A stretch of DNA of 64,000 nt, from contig NZ_VJON01000006.1 in assembly GCF_007556685.1 (NCBI RefSeq), positions 27,698-91,697 on the forward strand, given 5' to 3'. The stretch is from Tepidimonas charontis (GTDB lineage Bacteria; Pseudomonadota; Gammaproteobacteria; Burkholderiales; Burkholderiaceae_C). Within the stretch, counting starts at the first letter, position 1; every line of letters begins with the position of its first letter. The position numbers were made by a program, and so were the translations under genes. The notes below the pieces were generated by a model that was not told the DNA's origin, searched no databases, and saw only the letters and a program-made list of their open reading frames with translations. This document shows, in pieces, positions 35,078 to 45,170 of the stretch.

Positions 35078-37143
35078 GTCGAACTCCCAGTGGCAGGGGT
35101 GTCGCGCTTGGCGACCAAGGTCAGGATGTCGTAGCTGGCCACCAGCTCACCGCGCTGGTTGGTGACCTCCACGTCCCAGGCAACGACACCCTGGCGGCGA
35201 CCCTGGGCGTCGGTTTTGTGGCGGTCGATCTTGCGCTTGCAGGTCAGGCGCGCCTGAATGGTGTCGCCGATGGCCACCGGCTTGACGAAGCGCAGCGTGT
35301 CCAGCCCATAGTTGGCCAGCACCGGCCCCGGCGCAGGCGAGACGAACAGGCCCGCCGCCGCCGACAGCACGAAGTAGCCGTGCGCGATGCGCTGGCCAAA
35401 CGGCGACGCCTTGGCGGCGATATCGTCGAAGTGCATGTAGAAGTAGTCACCGGAGATGCCACCAAAGGCCACGATGTCGGCTTCGGTGACGGTGCGGCGG
35501 TGGGTGAGCAGACTCTCGCCGATGCGCAGATCCTCGAAATAGCGGCGGAAGGGGTGTACCTCGGTTTCGAGGCGCGCAGCACCGCGCACATACTCACCGC
35601 TGACCGCCGCCAGCATGGTGGGTGAGCCCTGCACGGCGGTGCGCTGCAGGTAGTGCTTGACCGCGCGCAGGCCACCCAGCTCCTCGCCGCCACCGGCGCG
35701 TCCGGGCCCGCCGTGCTTGAGGTGCGGCAGCGGCGAGCCGTGCCCGGTGGATTCGGGGGCGGCCTCGCGGTCCAGCACCAGCAACCGCCCGTGCCAGGCG
35801 GCGACCACCGGAATGGCACGCGCGGCCACCTGCGGGTCGCGCGTGACCAGCGTGCCGACCAGGCTGCCCCGGCCGCGCGCCGCCAGCGCCAGCGCCTCGT
35901 CGAGATCGTCGTAGGGCAGCAGGGTACTCACTGGCCCGAAGGCTTCCACCTCGTGTACCGCGTCGTGGCGGTGCGGGTCGCGGCTGCACAGCAGGGTCGG
36001 TGCGAAGAAGGCCCCGTCGGCCGTGCCCTCGCCCAGGGGCGCGAAGTCCGGGCCGCCATCCCACACCACCTCGGCGCCCTGGCGCAGCAGCGCCACGCGT
36101 TCGGCCACGTCGCGCTGCTGCGCATGCGAGGCCAGCGCCCCCATGCGCACCTCTTCGCGCGCCGGGTCGCCCACCACCACCTTGGCCAGCCGTGCGCGCA
36201 GCCGCTCGGCCACCGCCTCCAGGTGGCGGCGCGGTACCAGCGCGCGACGGATGGCCGTGCACTTCTGCCCGGCCTTGACGGTCATCTCGCGCACCACCTC
36301 CTTGACGTAGAGGTCGAGTTCCTCGTCGTCCGGGGTAACGTCCGGGGCCAGGATGGCGCAGTTGAGCGAGTCGGCCTCGGCGTTGAAGGGCACCGCATGG
36401 CGCACCAGGTTGGGGTGGGTACGCAGTTTGGCGGCGGTTTCGGCCGAGCCGGTGAAGGTGACGACATCGTTGCCCTGCAGGTGGTCCAGCAGATCACCCG
36501 TGCCGCCGATGACGAGCTGCACGCTGCCCTCGGGCAGCAGGCCGCTGTCGGTAATCAGGCGCACCAGCGCTTCGGTGAGGTAGCTGGTCGCGGTGGCGGG
36601 CTTGCCGATGCAGGGCATGCCCGCAAGGAACGTCGGGGCAAACTTTTCCAGCAAGCCCCAGACCGGGAAGTTGAAGGCGTTGATGTGCACCGCCACACCG
36701 CCGCGCGGCACCAGGATGTGCGTGCCGGCGAAGTGGCCCTGCTTGCCCAGCGGCACCACCGGCCCCTCGTGCCACACGTTGCCCGAGGGCAATTCGTTGT
36801 TGCCCAGGCTGGCGTAGGCAAACAGCGTGCCGATACCGCCGTCGATGTCGATCCAGCTGTCGCTGCGCGTGGCACCGGTATGCGCCGACCAGGCGTAGAG
36901 CTGCTCCTTGCGCTCGCTCAGGTATTTGGCCAGCGCTTTCAAGCGCGCCGCGCGTTGCTGGAAGTCCAGTTGCAGCAGGGCGGCGACGGCGCGGCGGGCG
37001 TGCGCCACCGCTTCGCCAAAGTCGATCGCCTCGGCGTGCGTGGCGGCCACCGGCGCACCGTTGACGGCGCTGCGCAGGATCTGCGCCGGGGTCTGGCCCA
37101 GCCAGCGCCCGGCGATGTAGCTTTGCAAGACGGGGGTACTCAT
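35074..37143 (-). CDS. paaZ: Bifunctional oxepin-CoA hydrolase / semialdehyde dehydrogenase
   Basis: A 689-residue fusion (E. coli PaaZ has 681). The N-terminal aldehyde dehydrogenase (about 1-520) has its nucleophilic Cys in [15 protein letters not shown], with [13 protein letters not shown] before it. The C-terminal MaoC-type (R)-hydratase (about 535-689) has the catalytic Asp/His motif in [23 protein letters not shown]. PaaZ opens the oxepin-CoA ring by hydrolysis and oxidises the resulting aldehyde to 3-oxo-5,6-dehydrosuberyl-CoA. Both active sites look intact. The ATG at 37143 has AGGAG upstream; an open frame continues antisense-free into the livF region but is not homologous. It is 103 bp downstream of livF and overlaps paaJ by 4 bp. 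Confidence 0.93.
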   Translation of the reverse strand: MSTPVLQSYIAGRWLGQTPAQILRSAVNGAPVAATHAEAIDFGEAVAHARRAVAALLQLDFQQRAARLKALAKYLSERKEQLYAWSAHTGATRSDSWIDIDGGIGTLFAYASLGNNELPSGNVWHEGPVVPLGKQGHFAGTHILVPRGGVAVHINAFNFPVWGLLEKFAPTFLAGMPCIGKPATATSYLTEALVRLITDSGLLPEGSVQLVIGGTGDLLDHLQGNDVVTFTGSAETAAKLRTHPNLVRHAVPFNAEADSLNCAILAPDVTPDDEELDLYVKEVVREMTVKAGQKCTAIRRALVPRRHLEAVAERLRARLAKVVVGDPAREEVRMGALASHAQQRDVAERVALLRQGAEVVWDGGPDFAPLGEGTADGAFFAPTLLCSRDPHRHDAVHEVEAFGPVSTLLPYDDLDEALALAARGRGSLVGTLVTRDPQVAARAIPVVAAWHGRLLVLDREAAPESTGHGSPLPHLKHGGPGRAGGGEELGGLRAVKHYLQRTAVQGSPTMLAAVSGEYVRGAARLETEVHPFRRYFEDLRIGESLLTHRRTVTEADIVAFGGISGDYFYMHFDDIAAKASPFGQRIAHGYFVLSAAAGLFVSPAPGPVLANYGLDTLRFVKPVAIGDTIQARLTCKRKIDRHKTDAQGRRQGVVAWDVEVTNQRGELVASYDILTLVAKRDTPATGSST

Positions 37144-37214
37144 GGGGACGGTTACTCCTAGGAAGGGGGTGGGCTCGGCGCCGGACAACGAAGGTGCGGG
37201 GGCGGCGACAGGCT

Positions 37215-37231
37215 GGGTGCGCGGGGCACCC
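37215..37231 (-). other. GC-rich hairpin between livF and paaZ
   Basis: GGGTGC and GCACCC form a 6-bp stem around a 5-nt loop in the 103-bp gap between the transporter genes and paaZ. There is no T tract. It may only attenuate or stabilise the transcript. Confidence 0.3.
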
Positions 37232-37246
37232 GCCCGTGGGGCACGG

Positions 37247-38008
37247 TTAGTTCGCCGCCGCGGCCTCAGGGGGCTTTCGCCCACCCATGCCCAGATAGGT
37301 GTCGATGATGCGGCGGTCGTGCAGCAGCGCGTCGGCCGCGCCATGCAGGGCGATCGCGCCCATTTCCAGCACATAGCCGCGGTCGGCGATGTGCAGCGCC
37401 GCGCGCGCGTTTTGCTCGATCAGCAGCACCGACACCCCGGCGTCGCGCAAGCGCGCGACGGTCTGCAGCACCTCGCGCACGATCAGCGGCGCCAAGCCCA
37501 GCGAGGGTTCATCCAACATCAGCAGGCGCGGCTTGGCCATCAGCGCGCGGCCAATGGCCAGCATCTGGCGCTCGCCACCGGAGAGCGTGGCCGCCATCTG
37601 CGTGCGGCGCTCGCGCAGGCGCGGGAAGATGGCGTACACCTCCTCCATGCGCGCGCGTTGCGTGCGGTCGCCACGCCGCCAGCGCGCAAAGCCACCCAGC
37701 AGCAGGTTGTCCTCCACCGACATCTCGCCGAACAGCTCACGCTTTTCCGGCACCAGCGCCACTTGGCGCGCCACCATACGCTCGACACTCGGACGAGGCA
37801 CCACCTCCCCGGCCACGGCCAGTGTACCGCGCGAGGGCAGCAAACCCATCGCAGCGTTGAGCAAAGTGGTTTTGCCGGCCCCGTTGGGGCCGATGACGGT
37901 GACGATTTCGCCTTCGTGCACGTCCAGATCGACCTGGTGCAGCGCCTCCACCGCACCGTAGGCGACGCTGAAGCCGCGCAGTTGCAGCAGTGGGACCGCG
38001 GCGCTCAT
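37247..38008 (-). CDS. livF: Liv-type ABC transporter ATPase (LivF)
   Basis: A 253-residue ABC ATPase of the branched-chain-type family. Motifs: Walker [19 protein letters not shown], signature LSGGERQMLAIGRALM, Walker B LLMLDEPSLGLAP, and LIEQNARAAL. LivF forms a heterodimer with the LivG part of the preceding gene. Its ATG overlaps the stop of the LivM-LivG gene (ATGA). By position inside the paa genes it is likely to serve uptake of phenylacetate or related aromatic acids rather than amino acids; that is inference. Confidence 0.9.
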   Translation of the reverse strand: MSAAVPLLQLRGFSVAYGAVEALHQVDLDVHEGEIVTVIGPNGAGKTTLLNAAMGLLPSRGTLAVAGEVVPRPSVERMVARQVALVPEKRELFGEMSVEDNLLLGGFARWRRGDRTQRARMEEVYAIFPRLRERRTQMAATLSGGERQMLAIGRALMAKPRLLMLDEPSLGLAPLIVREVLQTVARLRDAGVSVLLIEQNARAALHIADRGYVLEMGAIALHGAADALLHDRRIIDTYLGMGGRKPPEAAAAN

Positions 38009-39894
38009 GCGGCACCTCCCGAGCCCAGATCGTCACCCAGGTAGGCCTGTAGCACGCGCGGGTCGCGTTGCACTTCGGCCGGCGTGCCGTGCGCGATCAC
38101 GGTGCCGAAATCGAGCACGGTGATGCGGTCGGCCAGGTTCATCACGAATTCCATATCGTGTTCCACGATCAGGATGCCCAGGCCCTCGCGCCGCAGCTGA
38201 TCCAGCAGGGCCGCCAGCGCTTGTTTTTCGCGGTGGCGCAGCCCCGCCGCCGGCTCATCGAGCAGCAGCAAGGCGGGGTGACCGGCCAGCGCGCGCGCGA
38301 TCTCGACGATGCGCTGCTGCCCCAGCGCCAGCGCACCCGCCGGGCTGTGGGCATGCTCGGCCAGCCCGCAGCGCTCGATTTGGCGCAGCGCGTCGGCCTG
38401 TAGCGCCGCCTCCTCGTGGCGCTCCAGGCGCAGCATACTGGCCAGCCAACCACGGCGTCCGCGCAGGTGCGCCCCCAGCATCACGTTGTCCAGCACGCTG
38501 CGCTGGCCGAGCAAACGCACGTGCTGGAAGGTACGGCCCAGGCCGCGCGCGGCGAAATCGCGCGCCGGCCGGCCGGTCATCGCCTCACCCAGCAGCAGCA
38601 CTTCGCCCTCGGTGGGGTCGTCCACCCCGGAGACCATGTTGAAGAAAGTGCTCTTGCCGGCGCCATTGGGGCCGATGAGGGCGTGCACCTCGCCCGCACG
38701 CACCTGCAGCGACACCTGCGCGTTGGCCACCAGGCCACCAAAGCGCTTGGTGACGTTGCGGGCATCCAACAGCACGGTACCAGCCGGCGGCAAAGGGCGC
38801 TCGGGCAGCGGCGCCGGCGCCGGCAGCGTGCGCGGTGCCGGCCCCACCCCGGCGCGCCGCGCCCACCCGGCCAGCGTCGGCCACAGGCCGTCGGCGTAGC
38901 GCTGCAGCACCCACATCATCAGCAGGCCGAAGACGATGATTTCGAAATTGCCGCTCATGCCGAACAGCTTGGGCAGCCAGTCCTGCAGCTGCTCCTTGAG
39001 CAGGGCGATGAGCGTGGCACCCAGCACCGCTCCCCATAGGTGGCCTGCCCCTCCGACCACCGCCATGAACAGGTACTCGATGCCGATGTTGATGTTGAAC
39101 GGCGTCGGGTTGACGAAACGCTGCAAGTGCGCATACAGCCAGCCCGACAGTGCCGCCAGCAGCGCCGCCAGCACGAAGACGCGCGTGCGCTGGCGTGCGG
39201 TGTCCACCCCCATGGACTCGGCCATCACGCGCCCGCTCTTCAAGGCCCGGATGGCGCGCCCTTGGCGCGAATCGAGCAGGTTGTGCAGCGCCCACAGCGC
39301 CAGCAGCAATACCGTCCAGATGAGCACCCCCAGCGCGCGCGGATCGGCCAGCGTCCAACCCCCCAGCGACAGCGGCGGCACGCCGGTCAACCCCGTGTGC
39401 CCGCCGAGGAAAGACAGGTTGCCAAACAGGAAATACAGACTCAGCCCCCAGGCGATGGTAGCCAGCGGCAGGTAGTGGCCACCCAGGCGCAGGGTCACCG
39501 CGCCCAGCCCCCAAGCGACCAGGAACGTCAAACCCAAGCCCAAGGCCAGCCCGGCCCAGGGCAGCAGCGCCGGTGGCAACCCCTGCAAGGCCGAGGCCAC
39601 CTCCGGTGCCGTACACACCCAGGCGGTGGCGTAGGCGCCCAGGCCGACGAAGGCAGCCTGGCCGAACGAGGTCATACCGCCGATGCCCGTCATCAGCACC
39701 AGCCCCAGCGCCACCAATGCGTGCAGACCGATGTAGTTCAGCAGGGTGACGGTGAAGTCCGGCAGCCAGCCCCAGGCCAGTGCCAGCAAGGCCACCGCCG
39801 CCAGCGTCAACTGCCGGTACGTCAGGCGGGCCGAGGTCACCGCTGAAACAGGCGCCGCGGCCGCAGCGACGGCTTCACGCATCGGCTCGCTCAT
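38005..39894 (-). CDS. livMG: Fused LivM permease - LivG ATPase of Liv-type ABC transporter
   Basis: A 629-residue single chain. Residues about 25-345 are a LivM permease with eight to ten hydrophobic helices and the conserved [19 protein letters not shown] and [19 protein letters not shown] (the EAA-like loop). A Pro-rich linker follows (about 360-380). Residues about 385-629 form LivG: Walker [29 protein letters not shown], signature [16 protein letters not shown], Walker [12 protein letters not shown], and ending with the LivG-type LQAYLGDD. There is no stop or ribosome-binding site between the halves, so this is a true fusion. It overlaps livH (4 bp) upstream and livF (4 bp) downstream. 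Confidence 0.9.
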   Translation of the reverse strand: MSEPMREAVAAAAAPVSAVTSARLTYRQLTLAAVALLALAWGWLPDFTVTLLNYIGLHALVALGLVLMTGIGGMTSFGQAAFVGLGAYATAWVCTAPEVASALQGLPPALLPWAGLALGLGLTFLVAWGLGAVTLRLGGHYLPLATIAWGLSLYFLFGNLSFLGGHTGLTGVPPLSLGGWTLADPRALGVLIWTVLLLALWALHNLLDSRQGRAIRALKSGRVMAESMGVDTARQRTRVFVLAALLAALSGWLYAHLQRFVNPTPFNINIGIEYLFMAVVGGAGHLWGAVLGATLIALLKEQLQDWLPKLFGMSGNFEIIVFGLLMMWVLQRYADGLWPTLAGWARRAGVGPAPRTLPAPAPLPERPLPPAGTVLLDARNVTKRFGGLVANAQVSLQVRAGEVHALIGPNGAGKSTFFNMVSGVDDPTEGEVLLLGEAMTGRPARDFAARGLGRTFQHVRLLGQRSVLDNVMLGAHLRGRRGWLASMLRLERHEEAALQADALRQIERCGLAEHAHSPAGALALGQQRIVEIARALAGHPALLLLDEPAAGLRHREKQALAALLDQLRREGLGILIVEHDMEFVMNLADRITVLDFGTVIAHGTPAEVQRDPRVLQAYLGDDLGSGGAA

Positions 39895-40916
39895 TCCTCT
39901 TCCTCCACGTGGTGGCTGCGCAGCGAGCGCCACAGCAGCACGGGGATGATCAGCGTAAATACCAGCACCTCCTTGAACGCGCTGGCCCAGAAGGAGGCAA
40001 AGGCCTCCAGTTGACCGACCAGCAACGCCCCCAGCAGGGCCGCCGGGTAGCTGGCCAAGCCGCCGATGATGGCCGCCACGAAGCCCTTGAGACCGACCAG
40101 GAAACCGGTGTCGTAGTAAATCGTGGTGATGGGGGCGATCAGCAAACCACCGACGGCGCCGATGAACGCCGCCAGTGCAAAACTGACGTCGCCGGAGAGC
40201 TCGGTGGGGATGCCCATCAGCCGCGCACCGACACGGTTGATGGCGGTGGCGCGCAGCGCCTTGCCCAGCACGGTGCGCTCGAAAAAGGCGAACATGGCCA
40301 GCACCAGTACCCCGGTGGCCGCCAGCACCACCAGCGACTGGCCGCTCACCCGCAACCCGCCCCAGTCGAAGCGCGCCTCGGAAAACGGCGGGGTGCGCGC
40401 GCCCTCGGCACCAAAGAACCACAGGCCCAGCCCCATCAGCACGCCGTGCAGCGCCACCGAGACGATCAGCAGCACCAGCACGGTGGCGTGCGACAACGGG
40501 CGAAACGCCAGCCGGTAGATCAGCGGCCCCAGCGGCGTGACCACCAGCACCACCACCAGCGCCTGCGCCAGCAGGTCTTGCGGCTGCCACCACACGGCCA
40601 ACGCGGCCAGCGCGGGCGCGGCCACGCACCACAGCGCGGTCGACCACCAATCGACCAGGCCGCCGCGCAGCTGGCGCCAGCCTTCCAGCGCCAACGTCGC
40701 CGCCGCCAGCGCCAACAGCAGCCACAGCGTAGCCGGCACGCCCCCGGCTTGCAGCACGGCCATGGTCAGCGCACCGTACGCCACCAGCTCGCCTTGCGGC
40801 ACGAAGATCACGCGCGTCACCGAGAACACCAACACCAGCGCCAGCGCCATCAGCGCGTAGATGGCGCCGTTGATCAGGCCATCCTGCGCCAGAAACAGTG
40901 CGATTTGCCCATCCAT
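39891..40916 (-). CDS. livH: Liv-type ABC transporter permease (LivH)
   Basis: A 341-residue inner-membrane permease with about eight to nine hydrophobic segments. The N-terminus DGLINGAIYALMALALVLVFSVTRVIFVPQGE and the cytoplasmic loop KALRATAINRVGARLMGIP are typical of LivH. It pairs with the LivM part of the fused downstream gene, which it overlaps by 4 bp. The ATG at 40916 is chosen (the open frame continues 16 codons further). The protein ends in a His/Glu-rich tail. Confidence 0.9.
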   Translation of the reverse strand: MDGQIALFLAQDGLINGAIYALMALALVLVFSVTRVIFVPQGELVAYGALTMAVLQAGGVPATLWLLLALAAATLALEGWRQLRGGLVDWWSTALWCVAAPALAALAVWWQPQDLLAQALVVVLVVTPLGPLIYRLAFRPLSHATVLVLLIVSVALHGVLMGLGLWFFGAEGARTPPFSEARFDWGGLRVSGQSLVVLAATGVLVLAMFAFFERTVLGKALRATAINRVGARLMGIPTELSGDVSFALAAFIGAVGGLLIAPITTIYYDTGFLVGLKGFVAAIIGGLASYPAALLGALLVGQLEAFASFWASAFKEVLVFTLIIPVLLWRSLRSHHVEEEE

Positions 40917-41036
40917 GCGAAACCCTTGGGCGGCGCCGACGGCCGCCGGGTGAGGAACCGGCACGCCGCCACGTCGGCGGCGCTGCCAGCAACCGAAGTC
41001 ACGACCAGCACGCGGAGTTCACCCGCGTGCACGGTG

Positions 41037-42185
41037 TCATGGCGCGTACTTCCAGGTGCCGTTTTCGATCTTGACCATCACGCGCGCGCGCTGGTCCAGT
41101 CCCAGGTGGTCGGTGGGCGACATGTTGAAGATGCCATGCGCGCCCGCCACGTTCTTCACGTTTTCCAGCGCATCGCGCAGGGCGACGCGAAATTCGACGG
41201 TGCCCGGCTTGGCCTTCTTCAGCGCCTCGGGCGCCGCGGCCGCCAGCAGCATGCCCGCGTCCCAAGCGTGGCCGCCGAAGGTGGCCACCGACCCCTTGCC
41301 GTGCGCCGCTTCGTAGGCCTGCACGTAGGCCAGTGCCGACTTCTTCACCGGATGGTCGTTGGGCAGCTGATCGGCCACCAGCATCGGCCCTGCCGGCAGG
41401 AACGTGCCTTCGCAGTCACGCCCGCACACACGCAGGAAGTCGTTGTTGGCCACACCGTGCGTCTGGTAGATCTTGCCAGTGTAGCCGCGCTCCTTGAGTG
41501 TCTTCTGCGGCAGCGCCGCCGGCGTGCCCGAGCCGGCGATCAACACCGCGTCGGGCCGCGCCGCCACGATCTTGAGCACCTGGCCGGTGACCGAGGTGTC
41601 GGTGCGGTTGTAGCGCTCGTTGGCCACGATCTGCAGGCGCTTCAGGCCCGCCGCCTTGGTGAATTCCTGATACCAGCCTTCGCCGTAGGCGTCGGCAAAG
41701 CCGATGAAGCCGACGCTGCGCACGCCGTTGTCGGCCATGTGCGCGGCAATGGCCAGCGCCATCATGATGTCGTCCTGGGGCGTCTTGAACACCCAGCGCT
41801 TCTTGGCGTCCACCGGCTGCACGATGCGGGCCGAGGCCGCCATCGAGATCATCGGCACCTGCGCTTCGGCCACGACGTCGATCATCGCCAACGAGTTCGG
41901 CGTGGTGGTGGAGCCGATGACGATGTCGACCTTGTGGTCGCTGATCAGCTTGCGCGCATTGGTGACGGCGGCCGTGGTGTCGCTCGCGTCATCGAGCACG
42001 ATGTAGTTCACCTTCTCGCCGCCGATGGTTTTTGGCATCAGGGCAAAGGTGTTTTTCTCGGGAATGCCGAGTGAGGCCGCGGGCCCCGTGGCCGAGACGG
42101 TGACGCCGACGTTGATATCGGCCCACGCGGCGGTGGACAGGCCGACGGCGGTGGCCAGGGCCAACAGGGAATGGCGTAGGGTCAT
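41037..42185 (-). CDS. Liv-type periplasmic substrate-binding protein in the paa cluster
   Basis: A 382-residue type I periplasmic binding protein (LivJ/K family). A signal peptide (LRHSLLALATAVGLSTAAWA) precedes DINVGVTVSATGPAASLGIPEKN. The Venus-flytrap landmarks follow: LDDASDTTAAVTNARKLI, VIGSTTTPNSLAM, QVPMISMAASA, FADAYGEGWYQEF and ATFGGHAWDAG. The residues that in LivJ hold branched-chain amino acids are not obviously kept. Related binding proteins take up aromatic acids, so phenylacetate is a reasonable guess from context. An AGAGGAGA ribosome-binding site precedes the ATG at 42185. Confidence 0.85.
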   Translation of the reverse strand: MTLRHSLLALATAVGLSTAAWADINVGVTVSATGPAASLGIPEKNTFALMPKTIGGEKVNYIVLDDASDTTAAVTNARKLISDHKVDIVIGSTTTPNSLAMIDVVAEAQVPMISMAASARIVQPVDAKKRWVFKTPQDDIMMALAIAAHMADNGVRSVGFIGFADAYGEGWYQEFTKAAGLKRLQIVANERYNRTDTSVTGQVLKIVAARPDAVLIAGSGTPAALPQKTLKERGYTGKIYQTHGVANNDFLRVCGRDCEGTFLPAGPMLVADQLPNDHPVKKSALAYVQAYEAAHGKGSVATFGGHAWDAGMLLAAAAPEALKKAKPGTVEFRVALRDALENVKNVAGAHGIFNMSPTDHLGLDQRARVMVKIENGTWKYAP

Positions 42186-42272
42186 GGTCAGTCTCCTCTG
42201 GTGAAAAAGTCCGCGCGATGTTTACCCAGCAACGGAACGGGTTCGGGCGCGCAACGTGCCCTGTCGTGGCGG

Positions 42273-43370
42273 TCAGCGATCATCGAAGCTCAAGCGCAGA
42301 TGCGGGGTGACCGGGTGGGCCTGACAGGTCAACACGAAGCCCGCCGCCACTTCGGCCTCGGTGAGACCGAAGTTGCGCTCCATCGCAACCTGTCCGGCCA
42401 GCACTTTGGCACGACAGGTGCTGCACACGCCACCCTTGCACGAATAAGGCAGGTCGAGTCCGGCATCGAGGGCCGCATCCAGCACCGGCACGCCCGCGGG
42501 AATCGGCACCTCGTGCTCTTTGCCATCGAGCACGATGGTGGCACGCGCGGCCGCCTGAGCAGCCGCGCGTGCGCTGGCGGCATCGATGTCGGCCTGCACC
42601 TTGGCCGCCTGCGCGGCGCCGGTGGTGAAGCGTTCGGTGTGGATGCGCTGCGCCGGCACGCCGGCGGCCAACAGGGCGCGTTCGGTGGCCACGATCATCG
42701 CCTCCGGGCCACAGATGAACACCTCGTCCATGCTGGCCGGCGGCAGCAGCGCGTCCATGATGGCGCGCACCTTGGCCTCATCCAGCCGGCCCTGCAGCAA
42801 GTCCACTTCCTGCGCCTGGCGCGACAAGACGTGGATCATCGTGAAGCGGTCTGGGTAGCGGTCTTTGAGGTCCTGCAGCGCCTCGTTGAACATGATGGTG
42901 GCGGTACGCCGATTGCCGTAGACGAGGGTGAATTTGGTGTGCGGCTGCTCTTCCAGCGTGGTGGCGGCGATCGACAGTATGGGGGTGATGCCGGAGCCGG
43001 CGGCAAAGCCGACACGGTGCAGCGCGCGCGGGCGCTGCACGGTAAAGCGCCCCTGCGGCGGCAGCACCGCCAGCCGCTGGCCCGGCGTCAGCGCCCGCAC
43101 CGCCCAGTTGGAAAACCGCCCCCCCTGCACCGGGCGGATGCCGATGTCGATTTCGCCGGCGCGCTCCAGGCGCGATCGTGGGCTGCAAATGGAGTAGTTG
43201 CGGCGCAGCTCCTCGCCGTCGACGTGGGCGCGCAGCGTCAGGTACTGCCCCGGCTCGAAGCGAAAGGTGTCGCGCAGCGGCGCCGGCACGTCGAAGGTGA
43301 TGGCCACCGAGCCAGCGGCCTCGGGCGTGACGCGTTTGATGGGCAGATCGTAAAAAGCAAGGGCGCTCAT
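42273..43370 (-). CDS. paaE: Phenylacetyl-CoA epoxidase reductase subunit
   Basis: A 365-residue flavoprotein reductase. The N-terminal FAD-binding domain has RNYSICSPRSR; the NAD(P) domain has GFAAGSGITPILSI and FICGPEAMIV; the C-terminal plant-type [2Fe-2S] ferredoxin has cysteines in CKGGVCSTCRAKV and VLTCQ. It passes electrons from NADPH to the PaaAC di-iron centre. It starts 18 bp after the paaD stop and ends the epoxidase block paaABCDE. Confidence 0.95.
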   Translation of the reverse strand: MSALAFYDLPIKRVTPEAAGSVAITFDVPAPLRDTFRFEPGQYLTLRAHVDGEELRRNYSICSPRSRLERAGEIDIGIRPVQGGRFSNWAVRALTPGQRLAVLPPQGRFTVQRPRALHRVGFAAGSGITPILSIAATTLEEQPHTKFTLVYGNRRTATIMFNEALQDLKDRYPDRFTMIHVLSRQAQEVDLLQGRLDEAKVRAIMDALLPPASMDEVFICGPEAMIVATERALLAAGVPAQRIHTERFTTGAAQAAKVQADIDAASARAAAQAAARATIVLDGKEHEVPIPAGVPVLDAALDAGLDLPYSCKGGVCSTCRAKVLAGQVAMERNFGLTEAEVAAGFVLTCQAHPVTPHLRLSFDDR

Positions 43371-43388
43371 GGCGGGCAGGAACGACGG

Positions 43389-43931
43389 TCAATGGGGTTT
43401 GAAGTGGTCGAAGGGCTCGTGGCAGTCCAGGCACTGCCACAGGGCCTTGCAGGCAGTCGAGCCGAAGTGCGAGATTTCGCGCGTGTGCGTGGAGCCACAG
43501 CGCGGGCAGGCCACCGCCGCCGCTGACGCGGGCATGAAGCGCACGACGTGCTCGGCGGTCTGTGGCGCCGCACTGCCGCAGCGCCCCGGTGGGGCGATAC
43601 CGTAGGCACGCAATTTTTCGCGTGCCGTCTCGGTCATCCAATCGGTGGTCCAGGGCGGCGCCAGCTGCGTCACGACACGCCCTGGCAGTCCCAGGCGCTG
43701 CAGCGTGGCGCGAATGTCGTCGGCGATTTGCGCCATCGCCGGGCAGCCGCTGTAGGTGGGGGTGATGACCACTTCCACCTGCGTCGGATCGTCGGCAGCG
43801 GCGCGCACCGCGCGCACGATGCCCATCTCGGTGAGCGTCACCACCGGGATCTCGGGGTCGGTCAGCGTCTCGAGCGCGGCGCGCACGCGCGCCAGCGTCT
43901 CGGCGGTGGGGGACGCGGTGACGGTGGACAT
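43389..43931 (-). CDS. paaD: Phenylacetyl-CoA epoxidase assembly protein PaaD
   Basis: A 180-residue protein with an N-terminal MIP18/DUF59 domain (LETLTDPEIPVVTLTEMGIVR, TPTYSGCPAMAQIADDI) and a C-terminal zinc-ribbon-like region (VACPRCGSTHTREISHFGSTACKALWQCLDC). PaaD is needed for maturation of the Fe-S cluster in the epoxidase system. The ATG at 43931 is chosen because the homologous region begins there; the longer frame upstream is antisense-free shadow of paaC. It follows paaC by 32 bp. Confidence 0.93.
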   Translation of the reverse strand: MSTVTASPTAETLARVRAALETLTDPEIPVVTLTEMGIVRAVRAAADDPTQVEVVITPTYSGCPAMAQIADDIRATLQRLGLPGRVVTQLAPPWTTDWMTETAREKLRAYGIAPPGRCGSAAPQTAEHVVRFMPASAAAVACPRCGSTHTREISHFGSTACKALWQCLDCHEPFDHFKPH

Positions 43932-43963
43932 GGCGGCTCGACCTCCTGCAGCCCGAGGTGAAA

Positions 43964-44764
43964 TCACCAAACCGCCCCGGGGTGTGCGCGCGCCACGCAC
44001 TGCATCTCGGCCAGCAGATAGCTCAGGTGCTCCGAATGCAGCCCGGTCTTGCCCTGTGGCACGTAGCCCTCGGCGCTGGGTCGGTGCAACGTGGCCTCTT
44101 CCAGGGTGGCGTCCACGGTCGCGTCCCACACCGGTTTGAGGGCCACCGGCGCCACGCCGACGCCGGCCTGCACCGCCGCGTGCTCCAGCGCGCTGTCGGT
44201 CCAGAATTCCTGCGTGTAGGGCATCAGGTGGTCGAAGGCGGCTTGCATGCGCTGGTGCGACTCCTCGGTGCCGTCGCCCAGCCGCACCACCCATTCGCTG
44301 GCGTGGCGCAGGTGGTAGCGCGCTTCTTTGAGCGATTTGGCGGCGATCGCCGCCAGCGGCGCATGCGCCGACGTCTGCAGCGCCTCCCACAGCGGCACCA
44401 TCAGCGCGCTGTAGAGAAAGTTGCGCGCCAGGGTCACGCCCCAGTCCATGTCGCCCTGGGCGTAACCCACGCGCGGCAGGCTGGCCGGCAGCTCCAGCAG
44501 CACGTAGTTGCGAAAGGCGGGCGCATCGCGAAAGTAAGCCAGCGTATCCTCGGTGGCGTCACCCCCTTGCAGGCGCGCCGCCTCCTGGTACAGCAGGCGC
44601 GCCTGGCCCAGCAGGTCCAGCGTCTGGTTGGTCAGGGCCAGGTCCTCTTCCAGTACCGGGCCTACGCCACACCACTGGCTGTTGCGCTGCGCCAGCACCA
44701 GCGCGTTGTCGCCCAGATGCAGCAGGTAGTCGATGACGACGGTGTCGGTGGCCACGGCGCTCAT
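43964..44764 (-). CDS. paaC: Phenylacetyl-CoA epoxidase structural subunit
   Basis: A 266-residue ferritin-like subunit that pairs with PaaA. Recognisable segments are DYLLHLGDNALVLAQRNSQW, EDLALTNQTLDLLGQARLL, KSLKEARYHLRHASEWVVRLGDGTEES and the C-terminal HSEHLSYLLAEMQCVARAHPGA. The carboxylate and histidine ligands are incomplete, as in all PaaC, which is structural rather than catalytic. The ATG overlaps the paaB stop (ATGA). Confidence 0.94.
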   Translation of the reverse strand: MSAVATDTVVIDYLLHLGDNALVLAQRNSQWCGVGPVLEEDLALTNQTLDLLGQARLLYQEAARLQGGDATEDTLAYFRDAPAFRNYVLLELPASLPRVGYAQGDMDWGVTLARNFLYSALMVPLWEALQTSAHAPLAAIAAKSLKEARYHLRHASEWVVRLGDGTEESHQRMQAAFDHLMPYTQEFWTDSALEHAAVQAGVGVAPVALKPVWDATVDATLEEATLHRPSAEGYVPQGKTGLHSEHLSYLLAEMQCVARAHPGAVW

Positions 44765-45099
44765 CACATATGCCCCACTTCGGCTGGGATGTCGTAGAAG
44801 GTCGGGTGGCGGTAGATTTTGTCCGCCGCCGGCTCGAAGAATTCGTCCTTCTCGGCTGGGCGACTGGCCACGATGGCGGCCGATGGCACGACCCAGATGC
44901 TGACGCCCTCTTGGCGCCGGGTGTAGATGTCGCGCGCCATTTGCAGCGCATGCTGGGCGTCGGCTGCGTGCAGGCTGCCGCAGTGCTTGTGCTCCAGGCC
45001 TTGCTTGCTGCGCACGAACACTTCCCACAGCGGCCAGTCTTTCAGGGCCGGCGTGCTGGCGCCGGCGTCTGCGGCGGGTTGGTTGTCGCGGGTGCTCAT
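44764..45099 (-). CDS. paaB: Phenylacetyl-CoA epoxidase subunit PaaB
   Basis: A 111-residue small subunit (95 in E. coli; the extra residues are an N-terminal Ala-rich head). Core: WPLWEVFVRSKQGLEHKHCGSLHAADAQHALQMARDIYTRR, then VSIWVVPSAAIVAS and the C-terminal RHPTFYDIPAEVGHM. It bridges PaaAC heterodimers. The ATG at 45099 is preceded by a GGATCC-rich region rather than a strong site; paaA ends 71 bp upstream. Confidence 0.94.
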   Translation of the reverse strand: MSTRDNQPAADAGASTPALKDWPLWEVFVRSKQGLEHKHCGSLHAADAQHALQMARDIYTRRQEGVSIWVVPSAAIVASRPAEKDEFFEPAADKIYRHPTFYDIPAEVGHM

Positions 45100-45170
45100 G
45101 GTTGGATCCTCACGATGGATGAAAACGGCGGTGGCGGGCGGGTTGCGCAGCCGAGGCGTGGCACCCGTGC

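Noticed and set aside
39780..42074. 764-codon plus-strand frame opposite the transporter genes
   Set aside because: Rich in Arg, Gln and His from complementing GC-rich codons; all liv genes on the minus strand have clear motifs.
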